Positions 1 through 10,318 of a DNA stretch of 64,000 nt are shown here, piece after piece. A program made the position numbers and the translations under genes. Source of the DNA: Adiantum capillus-veneris. Taxonomy: Eukaryota; Streptophyta; Polypodiopsida; Polypodiales; Pteridaceae. Below the pieces are notes generated by a model. It was not told where the DNA came from. It saw nothing but the letters and a program-made list of their open reading frames with translations, and made no database searches. Where the stretch lies: contig CM043970.1 in the NCBI GenBank assembly GCA_014529385.2, forward strand, positions 42,853,279-42,917,278, written 5' to 3'. Every line of letters begins with the position of its first letter. Within the stretch, counting starts at the first letter, position 1.

Positions 1-203
1 ACTATTGGACAGTCTCCCAAGGGGACCAATGAGCATTCAGCAGCCCAACGGCTTGCCTGATTCCTATTTTCTAGGAGGCAAAGGGGTCCAATGAGAGTGT
101 AGTTGCATTTATTAATTACCTAAATCTCTCACAAAAGGGGAAAGGGGGACACATGTCAGAAGGCTATCACTTATGCTTCTTAATTTCCATTGGTTGAGGT
201 TGG
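1..203. other. unassigned flank
   Basis: No coding region, RNA gene or recognisable repeat end is visible here. The sequence stops resembling anything else in the window just before the LTR homology that begins near 204. Confidence 0.4.
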
Positions 204-720
204 GCAGAAGAAGAAGAAGTCCTACCAACTTATGGGGACCCCGTCCGATGGGGCCCCAAGTGACAAAGGATTAAAATAAAGCAAGACTTGCACACACCCA
301 CGCAAAGCTGATGATGTGGCAGCTGTGGCAGTTTCCAAAAATTGCGTTGGCATGATGACGTGGCAGGTTGTACGGATTTCGGTGATTTACGTTGGCAGCT
401 TTTTGGCTTTGCTTTTGAACCAGATGCTTTTGAGTTTGAAGGCTTTTGACTGTAAACTGCTTTTGGGGCCTAGGGCCTTTAAATATGAGGTTAGGGCTCA
501 TTCTCTGACATGCTTCCTGGAGAAGGTGCAGAGTCTGGAGTACCGGCTTGTACTAACTTGATGCAATATAAAGAAATACCGAAAGGGGCGCCAAGGTTTG
601 GGGCCAATACACTTTGGGGTGGAATTCTGCCACTCCGTGTCGCGTCTCGTCTCTCTCTAAGTGCTAAAAGTCTGTTCAGTTTGCTCTTTTCTATTGGCAC
701 GTGGTGCCGGTCTTGTGGCA
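204..720 (+). repeat. LTR (5' copy, left end truncated), family 1
   Basis: This is a direct copy of 2470-3061 in the same orientation. Both carry a TGACGTGGCAG box (here 356-366), an AT-rich TTTAAATATG stretch near 479-488 that may be the TATA region, and the block AAATACCGAAAGGGGCGCC around 574-592. It ends just before a tRNA-Met primer binding site, which marks it as the 5' LTR of a plus-strand element. The first part of the LTR, present at 2382-2470 in the other copy, is missing, so the left end is truncated or diverged. Confidence 0.7.
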
Positions 721-721
721 G

Positions 722-733
722 TGGTATCAGAGC
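722..733 (+). promoter_or_regulatory. primer binding site, initiator tRNA-Met
   Basis: TGGTATCAGAGC is the standard plant retrotransposon primer site, complementary to the 3' end of initiator tRNA-Met. It begins two bases after the LTR, as expected for minus-strand DNA priming. Confidence 0.85.
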
Positions 734-2381
734 ATCAAGCGTGTGCTTTTCTAAAAAGCATACCGGTCCTACAAAAGAGGAGACAAATTTTATTCGAGGT
801 ATCTTCGCCCTCCAACCCGGACTTATTAGCCACTCCCACCCTTACTTCATCGTGCATCGGGCGCGCTCCCGTCTTCACCGCTCATGTCTTACAGGGCATA
901 AGCCATAAAGATCACTTGCAAGAGAAGGATCCAAGATTTGTTTCGAGCTGCTGTTTTTCTCAGAGGCAGTGCCATGCAGATGTTGATAGCCACCAAGCAG
1001 CATACTCCAAGTACTTGACAAGCTTGCAAGAAATTTTTTTTGCCCGAAGTTATTGGTTTCCGACATCTTCCTTTGGAGTGCACCTTCTGGCAGAGTGGGG
1101 TATCCTGAAATGCTTGCCATGGAAACCCTAGCAGATTATAACTTGAAAATTCCCGACATCTCTCAGTAAATGTCTCTTCACGATCAGATGACCTTGGAGG
1201 TCCAGTACGATTGCTATCTTGGAACTACCATCGCCGCCAAAGAAACACTCTTTGTCCAAAGAGCTGATGGACCATGTTGTACTCGGCTACGACCCTATGG
1301 AATGAACCTAATCCTAATTTTTTGGTGCAGGTGTCGAGATGGAAAGTCAGTCGACTTTTCGAGCTCGGCTGATGTCGAGATTGCTTATTAAGTTTGAAAT
1401 CTGTTTGAGAACTTGTTTGGAATTTGTTTGAAATGGATTGTATCTGTTTTGAACCTATCGCCGATTTGAATTGTTTGACTCTGGTTTTAATACTGGTTTC
1501 AATGATTGGTGATTTTACTCCCGGGTGGAGTAGTGAGCAATGATGTTTGAGAATGCTTGTTCATACTCATGGCCCGGACCCTTGTGGTTATTTGCGGGGG
1601 GAGTATTGAATGATTGAAAAGTGTTGTTTTTTTTTACTCATGGCCCGAACCCTTGTGGTTATTTGCGGGGGGAGTATTGAATGATTGAAAAGTGTTGTTT
1701 TTTTTTACTCATGGCCCGGACCCTTGTGGTTATTTACTGGGGGAGTATTGTTGTTGTGACTCCCAGCCCGGACTTGGATGGTTATGCGGGAGGAGTATTA
1801 AGAAGTCTGAGCAGTGGTTCCTCTCAGCACCTCCAAACGTCCAAACGATGCAGGCTACGGTCTAGGGGGCGTTTGGTTGTAAAAGCTTCCATATCTCCCA
1901 GCTCGGACCTTTTTAGGTTATGCGGGAGGAGTGATGAGGGAATCGTTGAATATCTCCCGGCCCGGACCTTATTACGTTATGTGGGAGGAGTGTTCATCGG
2001 CAACTTTATGTTTCTATGTCTTGTAACATGCATATGTGAGCATTTATGTTGCATTGTGATGTGCCAATTACTGAATATTCCTAATTGGATGAGATTGCCT
2101 GGGTATGTAATTTTTTAGTGCATCAAGACACCCGTGGAAGATCAGTACGGTCTGGGTGTGATGGCTAATTTTACTACACCGGAATATCAAGAGTTCCGGT
2201 CTTTGACGAAAAGAGAAGCTAACTCTTTGATCAAAAGAGCAGAAAGGAGAAGCTAACTCCTTATTAAAAAGAGCAAACTGATTGTCCCTCGGAATTTTTT
2301 TTTAGCTAACTTGAGTTGTTTTGCAGATATCCTGTAATCGTGGACGATTACTCTCTTTCAAGAAGGGGAGATATAACAAAC
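734..2381 (+). mobile_element. internal region of family-1 LTR element, no recognisable genes
   Basis: The 1.65 kb between the two LTRs has no gag, protease, reverse transcriptase or integrase that I can recognise; the open frames are short and unrelated to known families. A purine-rich tract (AAGAAGGGGAGA, about 2360-2371) lies just before the second LTR and is a plausible polypurine tract. The element looks non-autonomous (LARD or TRIM type) and would depend on another element's proteins. The second half carries the tandem motif listed separately. Confidence 0.6.
1511..2001 (+). repeat. tandem imperfect inverted motif, about seven copies
   Basis: A module of the form ACTCCC or ACTCAT, then GCCCGGACC, then GGTTAT, then GCGGGAGGAGT recurs near 1517, 1566, 1639, 1709, 1760, 1893 and 1961. 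Two units (about 1566-1708) are near-identical tandem copies of about 72 bp, each ending in a T run. The outer words are roughly complementary, so each unit could form a stem-loop. I do not recognise a known function. Confidence 0.65.
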
Positions 2382-3061
2382 TGTTGACGTGTCAAAGCCT
2401 GAGAATGGAGTGAACTTGCAGATGTCGGCCGAGGGGCCTAAACCCTAAGAAGAACAAGTAGCAGAAGAAGAAAAAGTCCTACCAACTTATGGGGACCCCG
2501 CCCGATGGGGCCCCAAGTGACAAAGGATTAAAATAAAGCAGGACCTGCACACACCCACGCAAAGCTGATGACATGGTAGATGTACGGCAGTTTCCGACAA
2601 TTGCGCTAGCATGATGACGTGGCAGTTTTCGACAATTGCGCTAGCATGATGACGTGGCAGGCTGTACGGATTTCCGCGTTTTGTGCTGGCTAATGACGTG
2701 GCAGGCTGTACGGATTTCTGTGATTTACACTGGCAGCTTTTTGGCTTTGCTTTTGAACCAGATGCTTTTGAGTTCGAAGGCTTTTTACTGTAAACTGCTT
2801 TTGGGGCCTAGGGCTTTAAATATGAGGTTAGGGCTCATTCTCTAGCATGCTTCCTGGAGAAGGTGCAGAGTTTGGAGTACCGGCTTGTACTAACTTGATG
2901 CAATATAAAGAAATACCGAAAGGGGCGCCAAGGTTTGGGGCCAATACTCTCTAGAGTGGAATTCCGCCACTCTGTTTTGCGTGTCGTCTCTCTCTTCCAT
3001 GTTGTTATTGAAGTGCTAAAAGTCTGTTTAGTCTGCTCTTTTCTATTGGCACGTGGTGTCC
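2382..3061 (+). repeat. LTR (3' copy), family 1
   Basis: The LTR begins TGTTGACGTGTC after a purine-rich tract and matches 204-720. It has three TGACGTGGCAG boxes (2615, 2650, 2694) where the 5' copy has one, showing local duplication in the presumed U3. The AAATACCGAAAGGGGCGCC block is at about 2911-2929. Homology stops near 3061, where LINE sequence on the opposite strand starts abruptly, so the right end has been lost. Confidence 0.7.
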
Positions 3062-3395
3062 GTAATGTGCTCTAACTGCTCGGATGGCCAAGGGGCTCAT
3101 CGCAATGACCTTGGACGCCATCTCGGATGCCTCAAACTATATCTGATAGTAGCCGTGCCCGAGAAACTGAACGTCAATGATCTTTCCTACCTCTACTAAA
3201 AGGCGGGCCTGGAGGAGATCTCGCACCTCCCCTTTGCTAGGTCGGGTGCCGATGATCTTGCAGATGACGAAGTTTGCATGGAGGCGCTCCACCTTTGCTG
3301 CGAGGCTCGCTTGCTGTGCTGGCAACAGAGCAAGTCGAATGGTCGGCTTTGCGAGGTCAATCAAGGGGGCTTCGTTGGAGTTACCCTTTTGCTTC
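3062..3395 (-). pseudogene. LINE ORF1 fragment (L1-like family)
   Basis: The minus strand encodes a fragment collinear with the N-terminal half of ORF1 of the LINE at 43392-45302. Shared words include PTIRLAL, QASLAAKVERL, VICKIIGTRPS and DLLQARLL. ORF1 of plant L1 elements is an RNA-binding gag-like protein. The fragment starts inside ORF1 and ends at the equivalent of residue ~110, joined to an LTR on one side and copia gag on the other. The Gln in DLLQARLL is intact here, whereas the copy at 43590 has a TAG at that codon. Confidence 0.7.
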
Positions 3396-3413
3396 TTGTT
3401 GTTGTTGGAAGAA

Positions 3414-4091
3414 CTAGTTAAAGGCTTCGGAGCTTGACTTCTTCCCCGCATTGAACCGCTTCTCCTGGTCCAATACCATTGGAAGAGTATTCAGCTTGCC
3501 ACTCGTAATCAATGAAGAATAGAAGTTGGTATACTGAGGAGGCAATTGGGCCAAAAGCGAGATGGCCATATCCTTTGTAGTGATAAGCTTTCCCATATGA
3601 AGTATCTCTTGTTGAAGCTCTTGCATCTTGTTGATGCTATCCCGCATGGAAGAGTTCTTCACATCCAAGGTCCTCAATTGCACCTCGAGGGCTATCCGCT
3701 TCATTGGAGAGACTCGATCGTAAAGTAAAGAAAACCGATCCCAAATCAACTTTGCATCTTTCATTAATCGTATGTGACTGATAACTGATGGTGTACTGTT
3801 GAGGATAACGAAAGATCGGATTCAAGCATTGACATGCTCCCATAGCTTCGCTCTCGTAGAGTCCTTTGGCTTTTGAAAGTTGCTTGAAAAAGAGCCTCCA
3901 AGCTCGTAAGAGTCAAAGACCGCCATCATGGTTGCTTTCCAAATGGCATAGTTGTCTCCATTCAATTGCCGATTTGAGGGAAAGGTAGGGAGGGTAGGTA
4001 TCTTGATTGGTTGATCACCTACATCGGAGTAGAACCGGGACCAATCTCCCCAATCCTCATTAACGGGTGGTTCATCACCACCGCCAGGCAT
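3414..4091 (-). pseudogene. copia-type gag polyprotein, N-terminal part (UBN2 domain)
   Basis: One minus-strand frame of 226 codons runs from ATG at 4091 to a stop at 3414, broken only by a TGA at 3824-3822. The N-terminus has the copia gag start pattern (FPSNRQLNGDNYAIWKATM). After the stop comes the UBN2 core: a KDAKLIWDRF segment, a helical MRDSINKMQELQQEI segment, and a LLAQLPPQYTNF segment. In this family the interrupted position is normally Trp, so TGG to TGA is likely. The protein would form the capsid of a Ty1/copia retrotransposon. Zinc knuckle, protease, integrase and RT are absent because LINE sequence follows directly. Confidence 0.75.
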
Positions 4092-4099
4092 ACGCTCAT

Positions 4100-4620
4100 T
4101 GTCACAAATGATGACGTGGCAGACCTTATAAGTTGTTCCAACTTATGGGCGTTAGCCGAGGCTGGGCCATGGGACACAAAGGACAATAAAAAAAATCGAT
4201 TGGCTGCTGGCTGTACAGACGCTGCAAATCGCGCTAGCTGCTGATGTGGCAGAGCGTGTGGATTTCCGTGATTTGCGCTGACAACGCTGATGTGGCACAA
4301 TTGTACGGATTTTCGAGAAAAGCACTGAATCCGTACAAAAGCGTTGGCAATTTTTAGGCTTACTGCTTTTGAGCAAGAAGCTTTTGAGTTACTGCTTTTG
4401 GGGCTCTGCTTTTGACATCCCTTTGTAAGAATAAAAGGAACCCAAGGGCCTCACTCTGTAGAGCATCTGGAAGCAGAGTCTGAGAGTTGAGGACCCGAGG
4501 GAGTTATATTGTGCTCAAAGTTTAATACAAAAATCCGAAAGGGACGCCAGTCTTTGGGAACTACGCCGGGCCGTGTCGACTCAATTTAAATGTGATTTGA
4601 TTCAGTGAAGTGTTTTAAGC
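4100..4620 (+). repeat. partial LTR related to elements A/B/C
   Basis: It begins TGTCACAAATGATGACGTGGC, almost the same as the LTR starts at 33992, 37084, 58676 and 60260, and contains the shared GCTTTTGGGGCTCTGCTTTTG region (about 4397-4416) and a diverged CCGAAAGGGACGCC block (about 4535-4548). The end of the LTR and any primer site are missing; it runs into a CT microsatellite. It may be a truncated solo LTR inserted just upstream of the copia gag start. Confidence 0.65.
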
Positions 4621-4621
4621 G

Positions 4622-4624
<3 letters not shown>

Positions 4625-4651
<27 letters not shown>
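4625..4651. repeat. (CT)n microsatellite
   Basis: A run of CT dinucleotides sits at the broken end of the preceding LTR. Confidence 0.95.
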
Positions 4652-4656
<5 letters not shown>

Positions 4657-4719
4657 GCCTTGGTGGTCACCAGGGCAATGTGGTATTATGTTGCTCTTGC
4701 CAGTGTGGTATTATGTTGC

Positions 4720-5090
4720 TCTCGCCTCTACCTACCCCTCTCCATCCCTCACTTATAACCGTCGTCCCTCTCTAGCCCCTCGCCCCTCTATCGAGGCCTA
4801 CCCTCCCTAGACCCTACCCACCCCCTCGTCCCTCTAGTTTCTCACCCCTACCCACCCCTCGTCCCTCTCTAGCCCCTCACCCCTACCTACCCTTTCTCGC
4901 CCCTACCCACCCCTAGACCCCACGCACCCCCTCGCCCCTAGACCCTACCCATCCCCTAGACCCTCTCTACACCCTAGTCCCTACCCACCCCCTCACCCCT
5001 TTCTACCCCTCCCCCCCCCTCTCACCCCTAACCACCCTCTAATCAACCCCTCGCCCTTACCACCTTCTCTCATCCCTACCCCGCAATGTT
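4720..5090. repeat. C-rich low-complexity minisatellite
   Basis: Degenerate repeats of CCCCTACCCACCCCT and CCCTCTCTAG type fill about 370 bp. There is no coding potential of interest; open frames here are artefacts of composition. Confidence 0.85.
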
Positions 5091-5369
5091 CAGAAAGAAC
5101 CGGCTTTAGTGTATTTTCAAAGGACAAAAAATTTAAAATTCTAGGCCAGTTGGCGGGTCGCCTCAAAGAAAACTGGCTAAATTTGGCGGGCCTTCTTCGG
5201 TTTTTGCTCTCTGTCAACCTATATCACTATGGCAGGTTGCCTACTTCTTCCTCATATTTTGCAAATACAACATTTCATCATTTCTTCTCCACAGACCTCC
5301 AATCGGGTTGATTGCATTTTCTTGCTAGTTTCAATGTTCTCTCTCACCGAGATGGTGAGTGGTCTTGTG

Positions 5370-5757
5370 GCAGGCAACTTTTAGCAAGGCTACGATGTCA
5401 CTGGCACAAGACAAGCAGTTAGTTGCAGTTGGGCTGGAGATCACACTGGACGAATTCTTGCCTGGGCAATGACATGTGGCAAGTGATACAGATGGTGGTC
5501 TAGTGGACATCGTGGTCAGAGCACCACCACCTCAGTTTGGAGATAGGCTTAGTTGGATTGGGATATCTGTTGGTCATTTGCGGCTCTTTACGAGATACAT
5601 ATGTGTGGTTGGCACCAGTCATTGGCATCATTATCATCTAATTTGTGTGGTCGAGCGTCTTGAGTTCAGGCACAACATGTCTGCACCATCCCTGCACATT
5701 TGAGCCTCGACACTCCCATTGTACCCGTGAGTTCTGGGCTTTGAGCTGAGTGAGAGC
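5370..5757 (+). repeat. inverted copy of the gypsy LTR at 9.9-10.3 kb
   Basis: Read on the plus strand this matches the reverse complement of about 9900-10300, for example TGGCAAGTGATACAGATGGTGG and TTGGATTGGGATATCTGTTG against their counterparts near 10100-10200. Ordinary LTR pairs are direct repeats, so the opposite orientation points to an inversion or a second, independent copy. It abuts the truncated RT of the gypsy element. Confidence 0.7.
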
Positions 5758-6730
5758 CAGTTAGGTGGTTTTTGAGGTATGCAAATGCTTCAACCTTGGG
5801 CTTTGACCATTGAAAGGGTACAGCTCTAGTGAGCCGGGTCAATGGTTGAGCTACGTGTGCATACATAGGGATGAATCTGCGATGATAGTTTGTGTTGCCC
5901 ACAAAGCTCTAAACACCTTTGGGGTTGATGGGAGGAGGCAACTTCAAGATGGCTACTATCTTCTCTGGGTCAGGCGCTAAACCTTTAGCAGACACCACAT
6001 GGCCTAAAAGTGTACCTTCAGTGACAAAAAAATGGCATTTGTTCGGATTGAGCTTTAGATGTGCCTCCCTGCACCTGAGGAAGACGGCAGAGAGCTGAGC
6101 GAGATGCTCCTCTATCTCCAATGGGGTTGAACATTGAGCACCCGAGAAGGTTGAAAAATCGTTCATAAATATGCGAAGATCCGTGAGCAAAGGACAAAAG
6201 ATGAGATATATTGTGCGATTGAAAGAAGGTGGAGCATTTTTCAGCCCAAAAGACATTTTGGTGTAAATGAAAATACCCCATGGAGTTACAAGAGCCGTTT
6301 TGAGCTGATCACTCGGATGGATGCCCAACTGATTATAGCCATTGAAGCCATCCATAAAATTGTAAAGTACGTGCCCTGCCACATCTTCAAGCACACGCTC
6401 AGTGAAGGGGGTGGGAAAACCATCTAGGATAGTTACCTTGTTCAGAGTGCGGTAGTCGCTGAACAGGCGGATTTTATTGGATTGCTTCTTAGGCGCTATG
6501 ACCATGGGTGATAGCCACTCAGAGTGCTCCACTGGTACAGTAATCTGTGCTTCTTGCATTTTTTCGAGCTCTATATTGACAGCTTTTGCATATTTAGGGT
6601 TGAGCTTGTAAGCTCGGCCTCTGACTGGCTTAGCCCCTTCAACCAGAGGGATAGTATGGACACCCAGTTTTGGTGGGATTCCTTCCAAATCTTTGTAAGA
6701 CCAAGCAAAAACATCTTTAAAGGAGTGCAT
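5758..6730 (-). pseudogene. Ty3/gypsy reverse transcriptase (degenerate)
   Basis: A 273-codon minus-strand frame (6730-5909), continued in another frame to about 5758, covers most of a Ty3/gypsy RT: an ASW-type start (FAWSYKDLEGI), SPMVIAPKK, IRLFSDYRTLNKVT, a YNFMDGFNGYNQ segment, SFGLKNAPPSFNR and HLKLNPNKCHFF. The catalytic motif reads FMNDFS where the family has YxDD or FxDD, so one of the two metal-binding Asp is lost. The frame shifts near 5905, where the thumb and start of RNase H (NYHRRFIPMYAHVAQPLTRL) continue, then stop at the LTR-like copy. RNase H proper and integrase are absent. Clearly inactive. Confidence 0.85.
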
Positions 6731-7359
6731 AAAAGAGACTACCTGATCGAGTAGCGCTGGATGATCCCATAACCAAGCGGCTAAGAGGATGTGCTGAGAA
6801 TCGTCAGGGCCACCTAGGTTGACTTCTCTGACCGGGTCATCATGTGTAGGTGAGGGTGTATCAGAAGATGAAGATTGAGCTGCCTCTTAGAGCTTTGAGA
6901 CATCATGGGCTGGTGTCTGATCGATGTGAAAATCAGCATACTCTTCTTGTAACCATCCTGGTGGAAGCTCCTCGAAGGGTAAGTCCTCAAACACAACAGT
7001 GTTTTTGCGTGGTTGGGGAGTTGAACACAGAGGAGGCTAAGGGGAGAGGTGAGACGTTGGTGAACTCTTGCAAAGGAGATTTCTTCCCCCTTCTATGATG
7101 TGTTATAGGTTCACCGAGGCTGATGGGTCCTCAGTGACTGTCACTTGCTTTTGGATGATGTGGCTCGTTGGTCTCTGCTGGAGGAGCAGGGGAAGAGGGT
7201 GGATTCTCAAGCAAGGGTTCAATAGAGACCACATAGCATGACAACGATGTAGTAGCCTCCAACCACTGCAGTAGATCTTCGTCGGACCTGTCACGTGGGG
7301 TAGGCTGCTCCAGGTCAGGGTTGGACTCCACTGACAAAGAACTATGATGAACGACTGGA

Positions 7360-7773
7360 TCATGCCTCCTTCGAGTCGAATTGGTTGCATTGGGGAGCCA
7401 GGAGTATGTATACCCAATCATGAAGTGCTTTAGTGTGCCGCAGCCATGGTCTACCGATGAGCAAAGGAAAGCCTCCTTGCACCTGTGGGAGATAAACCAC
7501 AACAAAATCCAAGCTAAAGGTGAAGTCTTGTACGTGCAGAGGCACCTTGTCCACTATGCCTACTGGGTAGACTATCCTTTGGTCGGCCAACGTAACTGTG
7601 AAGGGAGTAGGGCGGGTAGGCTGCAGACATAAAGCCAACATAGTGAACTCTGGCATCAGATTGATGCCAGATCCACCATCTACTATGACACGAGAGAATT
7701 GGTGACCAAGAATAGATACAGGGAGACGAGGACTCCTGTAATCGGTGAGGGGAGCGGCGGGATAGGAAATCAT
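7360..7773 (-). pseudogene. gypsy aspartic protease region
   Basis: A 137-codon frame has the retropepsin-like core of plant gypsy polyproteins: VIVDGGSGINLMPE carries the catalytic Asp in a DGGS context, followed by TLADQRIVYPVGIV and a LLIGRPWLR segment near the C-terminal end of the fold. It lies upstream of the RT on the same strand in normal gag-protease-RT order. Between it and the RT (6730-7360) the sequence is proline- and serine-rich and broken across frames. Confidence 0.75.
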
Positions 7774-7839
7774 GTAGGAATCTGAGTGCTGTACGAGGAG
7801 GTGCCCGCCACGAGGTCCTGCACTCGGGTACAGAGACTA

Positions 7840-9516
7840 AATGACTGTAAGGGTGTCACTTCTTAGATTTGCATCGAGCAGGAAAATGTCATAAAGTGAC
7901 ACTTGCTGAAAGGTGTTCTTCAAGATTGCTTCTGATGTATGCTTGGCTCCTTCTATCTGGGCTTCCTCGGGTACTTTGATCTGTTGCAAGTCAGCCACTG
8001 CTTCCAAGAAAGCCGGAGGTTGGTCGGCATTTGCTTTGGTAATTCCCATATTCTCCGCATCTGTAGCATAAAATGGGCCGATTGGATGGACAAAATGGGG
8101 GATGAGGTGGTCTCTGCTCCTGCTGCATGGAGGTGGAGGGTGAAGAGTAGAAGCTCTGAGGGGCTGAGGGAGCATGGGCATGATAAAAACTTTGAGACGG
8201 AGAACTGCTTGGCATATCTTGAAGAGGAGGGGTATTCAGCAAGGGTGGCATGTAGTTTGAATGGCCATAGAGGGGAACCATGTTGGATGCAGGTGCTAAC
8301 CCTTGTTAGAGAGTAGGACCGAGACTTTGCTGTATTTGTCGCAATCCCTTTAGGTAGTAGCAATCCTTGTCCTCATGTCCAGATTTTTCACAGAAATGGC
8401 AATAAGTCCGAAGGGGGCATTCATGTGGAGGGTGCCCTAGAGAGTGTCAGGAGCTACACCAGACCATAGTCTTAGTCTCCTGTTGAGACATGAGCTCTTC
8501 TAACTCACGCTTGATCTGTTCCAAAGCCTCATGATGTAGAGGCTTCTCCTATCTAAGAGAGAAGGACCTCTCCTCTTGAAGAGATCGTTGTAACTTTAGG
8601 GCTTCTTGCGTAAAGAAGCCAAGGGGTCAGATGGACTTTCCAAGAGTACAGAGGCAATCTCTACCTGAGGAGAGTCGGTGAACAGCTTCCTAGCCCCCTC
8701 TATCCTAATAGTAGAAACAACAAACTCCTCTAGAGTGGCTTCAGGTCAGAGACTCTCAAAGTTTTTGTTGAGAAGTCTTAGGAAGAGCCTCCTATACCCA
8801 CTTCTTGACCATAAATTCACCTTGCTGAGGAAGCTTGGTGACTAGAGACTTTGTTCTGGTCATGAGTTCTGCAAAAGTGTCATTGGATTGGAGCATCAGG
8901 TTGGCCAACTCATCCAGAATCTTCTCTTGGAAGTCCCCTGATCTGAAAGCTTCACAGAACTATTGTCTTAATGTGGCCCAAGTCGTAAAGTGGTTTTCTG
9001 CAAACTAATTGTACCATTTATCTGCTAAGCCATCCAAGGTGGATGGAAAGAGGACTAAGTAGGCGTCTTCTCGGTTGAGGCCACGACCCCTGCAGAGGGA
9101 AACAAATCTACGGGCATGGTCGTCGGCATCCTCTGTGGAGAGACCTTTGAAAGTCGGAAACTTGATATTGACCTTAGCCTGAACGCTTGTGAGCTCCTCC
9201 ATGGCGGTCTGTGCAGGAGCTTGTTGCTCAAGAGCTTGCTGTAACCTAGTGGGCGAGAACTTTACTGGGGAGGGTGACTTGGGAGGTGTAGAACTGGTTG
9301 AGGGAATGGAGGTAGTCGCGTGGGAAGGTAGGGGTAATGGGGCAGGTGGACTTCTACTTGGCACGAAAGGTTGACGCTTTCTGTGGCTTCATAGGACTTA
9401 GTAGTGGGCTTTGTCGCTCTATTGACTGCCTCGTATGTGTCATGCAGTAACCAGAAGGCCACCCAAGCTTTGGGCACGAAAACCTTTAACTTACTGAATA
9501 CTGGTCCAAACTCCAC
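7840..9516 (-). pseudogene. gypsy gag (degenerate)
   Basis: The gag region reads on the minus strand in several frames. At 9364-9005 there is a Pro/Ser-rich N-terminus followed by KVNIKFPTFKGLSTEDADDHARRF and a SLDGLADKWYN-like segment typical of Retrotrans_gag capsids. At 8281-7991 there is a zinc-knuckle-like CYRCGEYGNYQSKC in which the usual His is Asn. Multiple stops and shifts between 8300 and 9000 show decay. It precedes the protease on the same strand. Confidence 0.7.
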
Positions 9517-9721
9517 TAGACCCAGGCGATTGACTAGACCACTTGGCTAGACTTGGACAAAAGACGACTAGACCAGCACGAGAGACTAGACAAGCAAGTC
9601 GCGGACTAAGCAGGTCGAGGACAAGCAGGTTGAGGGAAAACTGGACGAGACCAAGCTAGCTCCTCGAATGACTTTCAACGGAGTGAGACTTCAGTTGAGG
9701 TCCCACCAGGCGTGCCAAGAA

Positions 9722-10318
9722 TGAGAGCACCTATAGCGGAGATAATGTGTCGTGCTCTCTACAGTGGGTGCTCCTCAATGCAATGTACGTGAAAACTCAC
9801 TCCGAAACCACTGAAGACGATGAATAATAGAGCAAACAAATATAGCGACTCAATAGTAGAACATGAACAACATGGGACTCGACTAACTCAAAGAACCAAT
9901 ACAGACTCTGGCATGGCAGCGCACTCAGCTCCAGCCCAGAACTCACGGGTACAATGGGGGTGTCGAGGCTCAAATGTGCAGGAATGGTGCAGACGTGCTG
10001 TGCTTGAACTCAAGACGCTCGACCACACAAATTAGATGATAATGATGCCAATGACTGGCGCCAACCACACATATGTATCTCCTAAAGAGCCACCAACGGT
10101 CAACAGATATCCCAATCCAGCTAAGCCTATCTCCAAACTGAGGTGGTGGTGCTTTGGCCACGGTGTTCACTAGACCACCATCCGTATCACTTGCCACGTG
10201 TCACTGTCCAGGCGAGAGTCCGTCCAGTGTGAACTCCAGTCCAACTGCAACTAATTGCTTGTCCTGTGGTAGTGATTGTAGCCCTGCTACACGCAAAAAC
10301 TAGGGTTCCCCTAAACCT
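9722..10318 (-). repeat. 5' LTR of the gypsy element (minus strand), approximate ends
   Basis: Upstream of gag on the minus strand there is a likely primer-site boundary (TTGGCACGCCTGGTGGGACC on the minus strand, near 9695-9714), then the sequence whose inverted copy is at 5370-5757. The far end meets LINE sequence near 10318, so the element appears to have inserted just after the LINE ORF2 start. Exact termini and a target duplication were not resolved. Confidence 0.5.

Noticed and set aside
722-733. TGGTATCAGAGC considered as part of a tRNA gene
   Set aside because: Only the 12-bp primer complement is present at each site; no tRNA cloverleaf could be traced around any of them.
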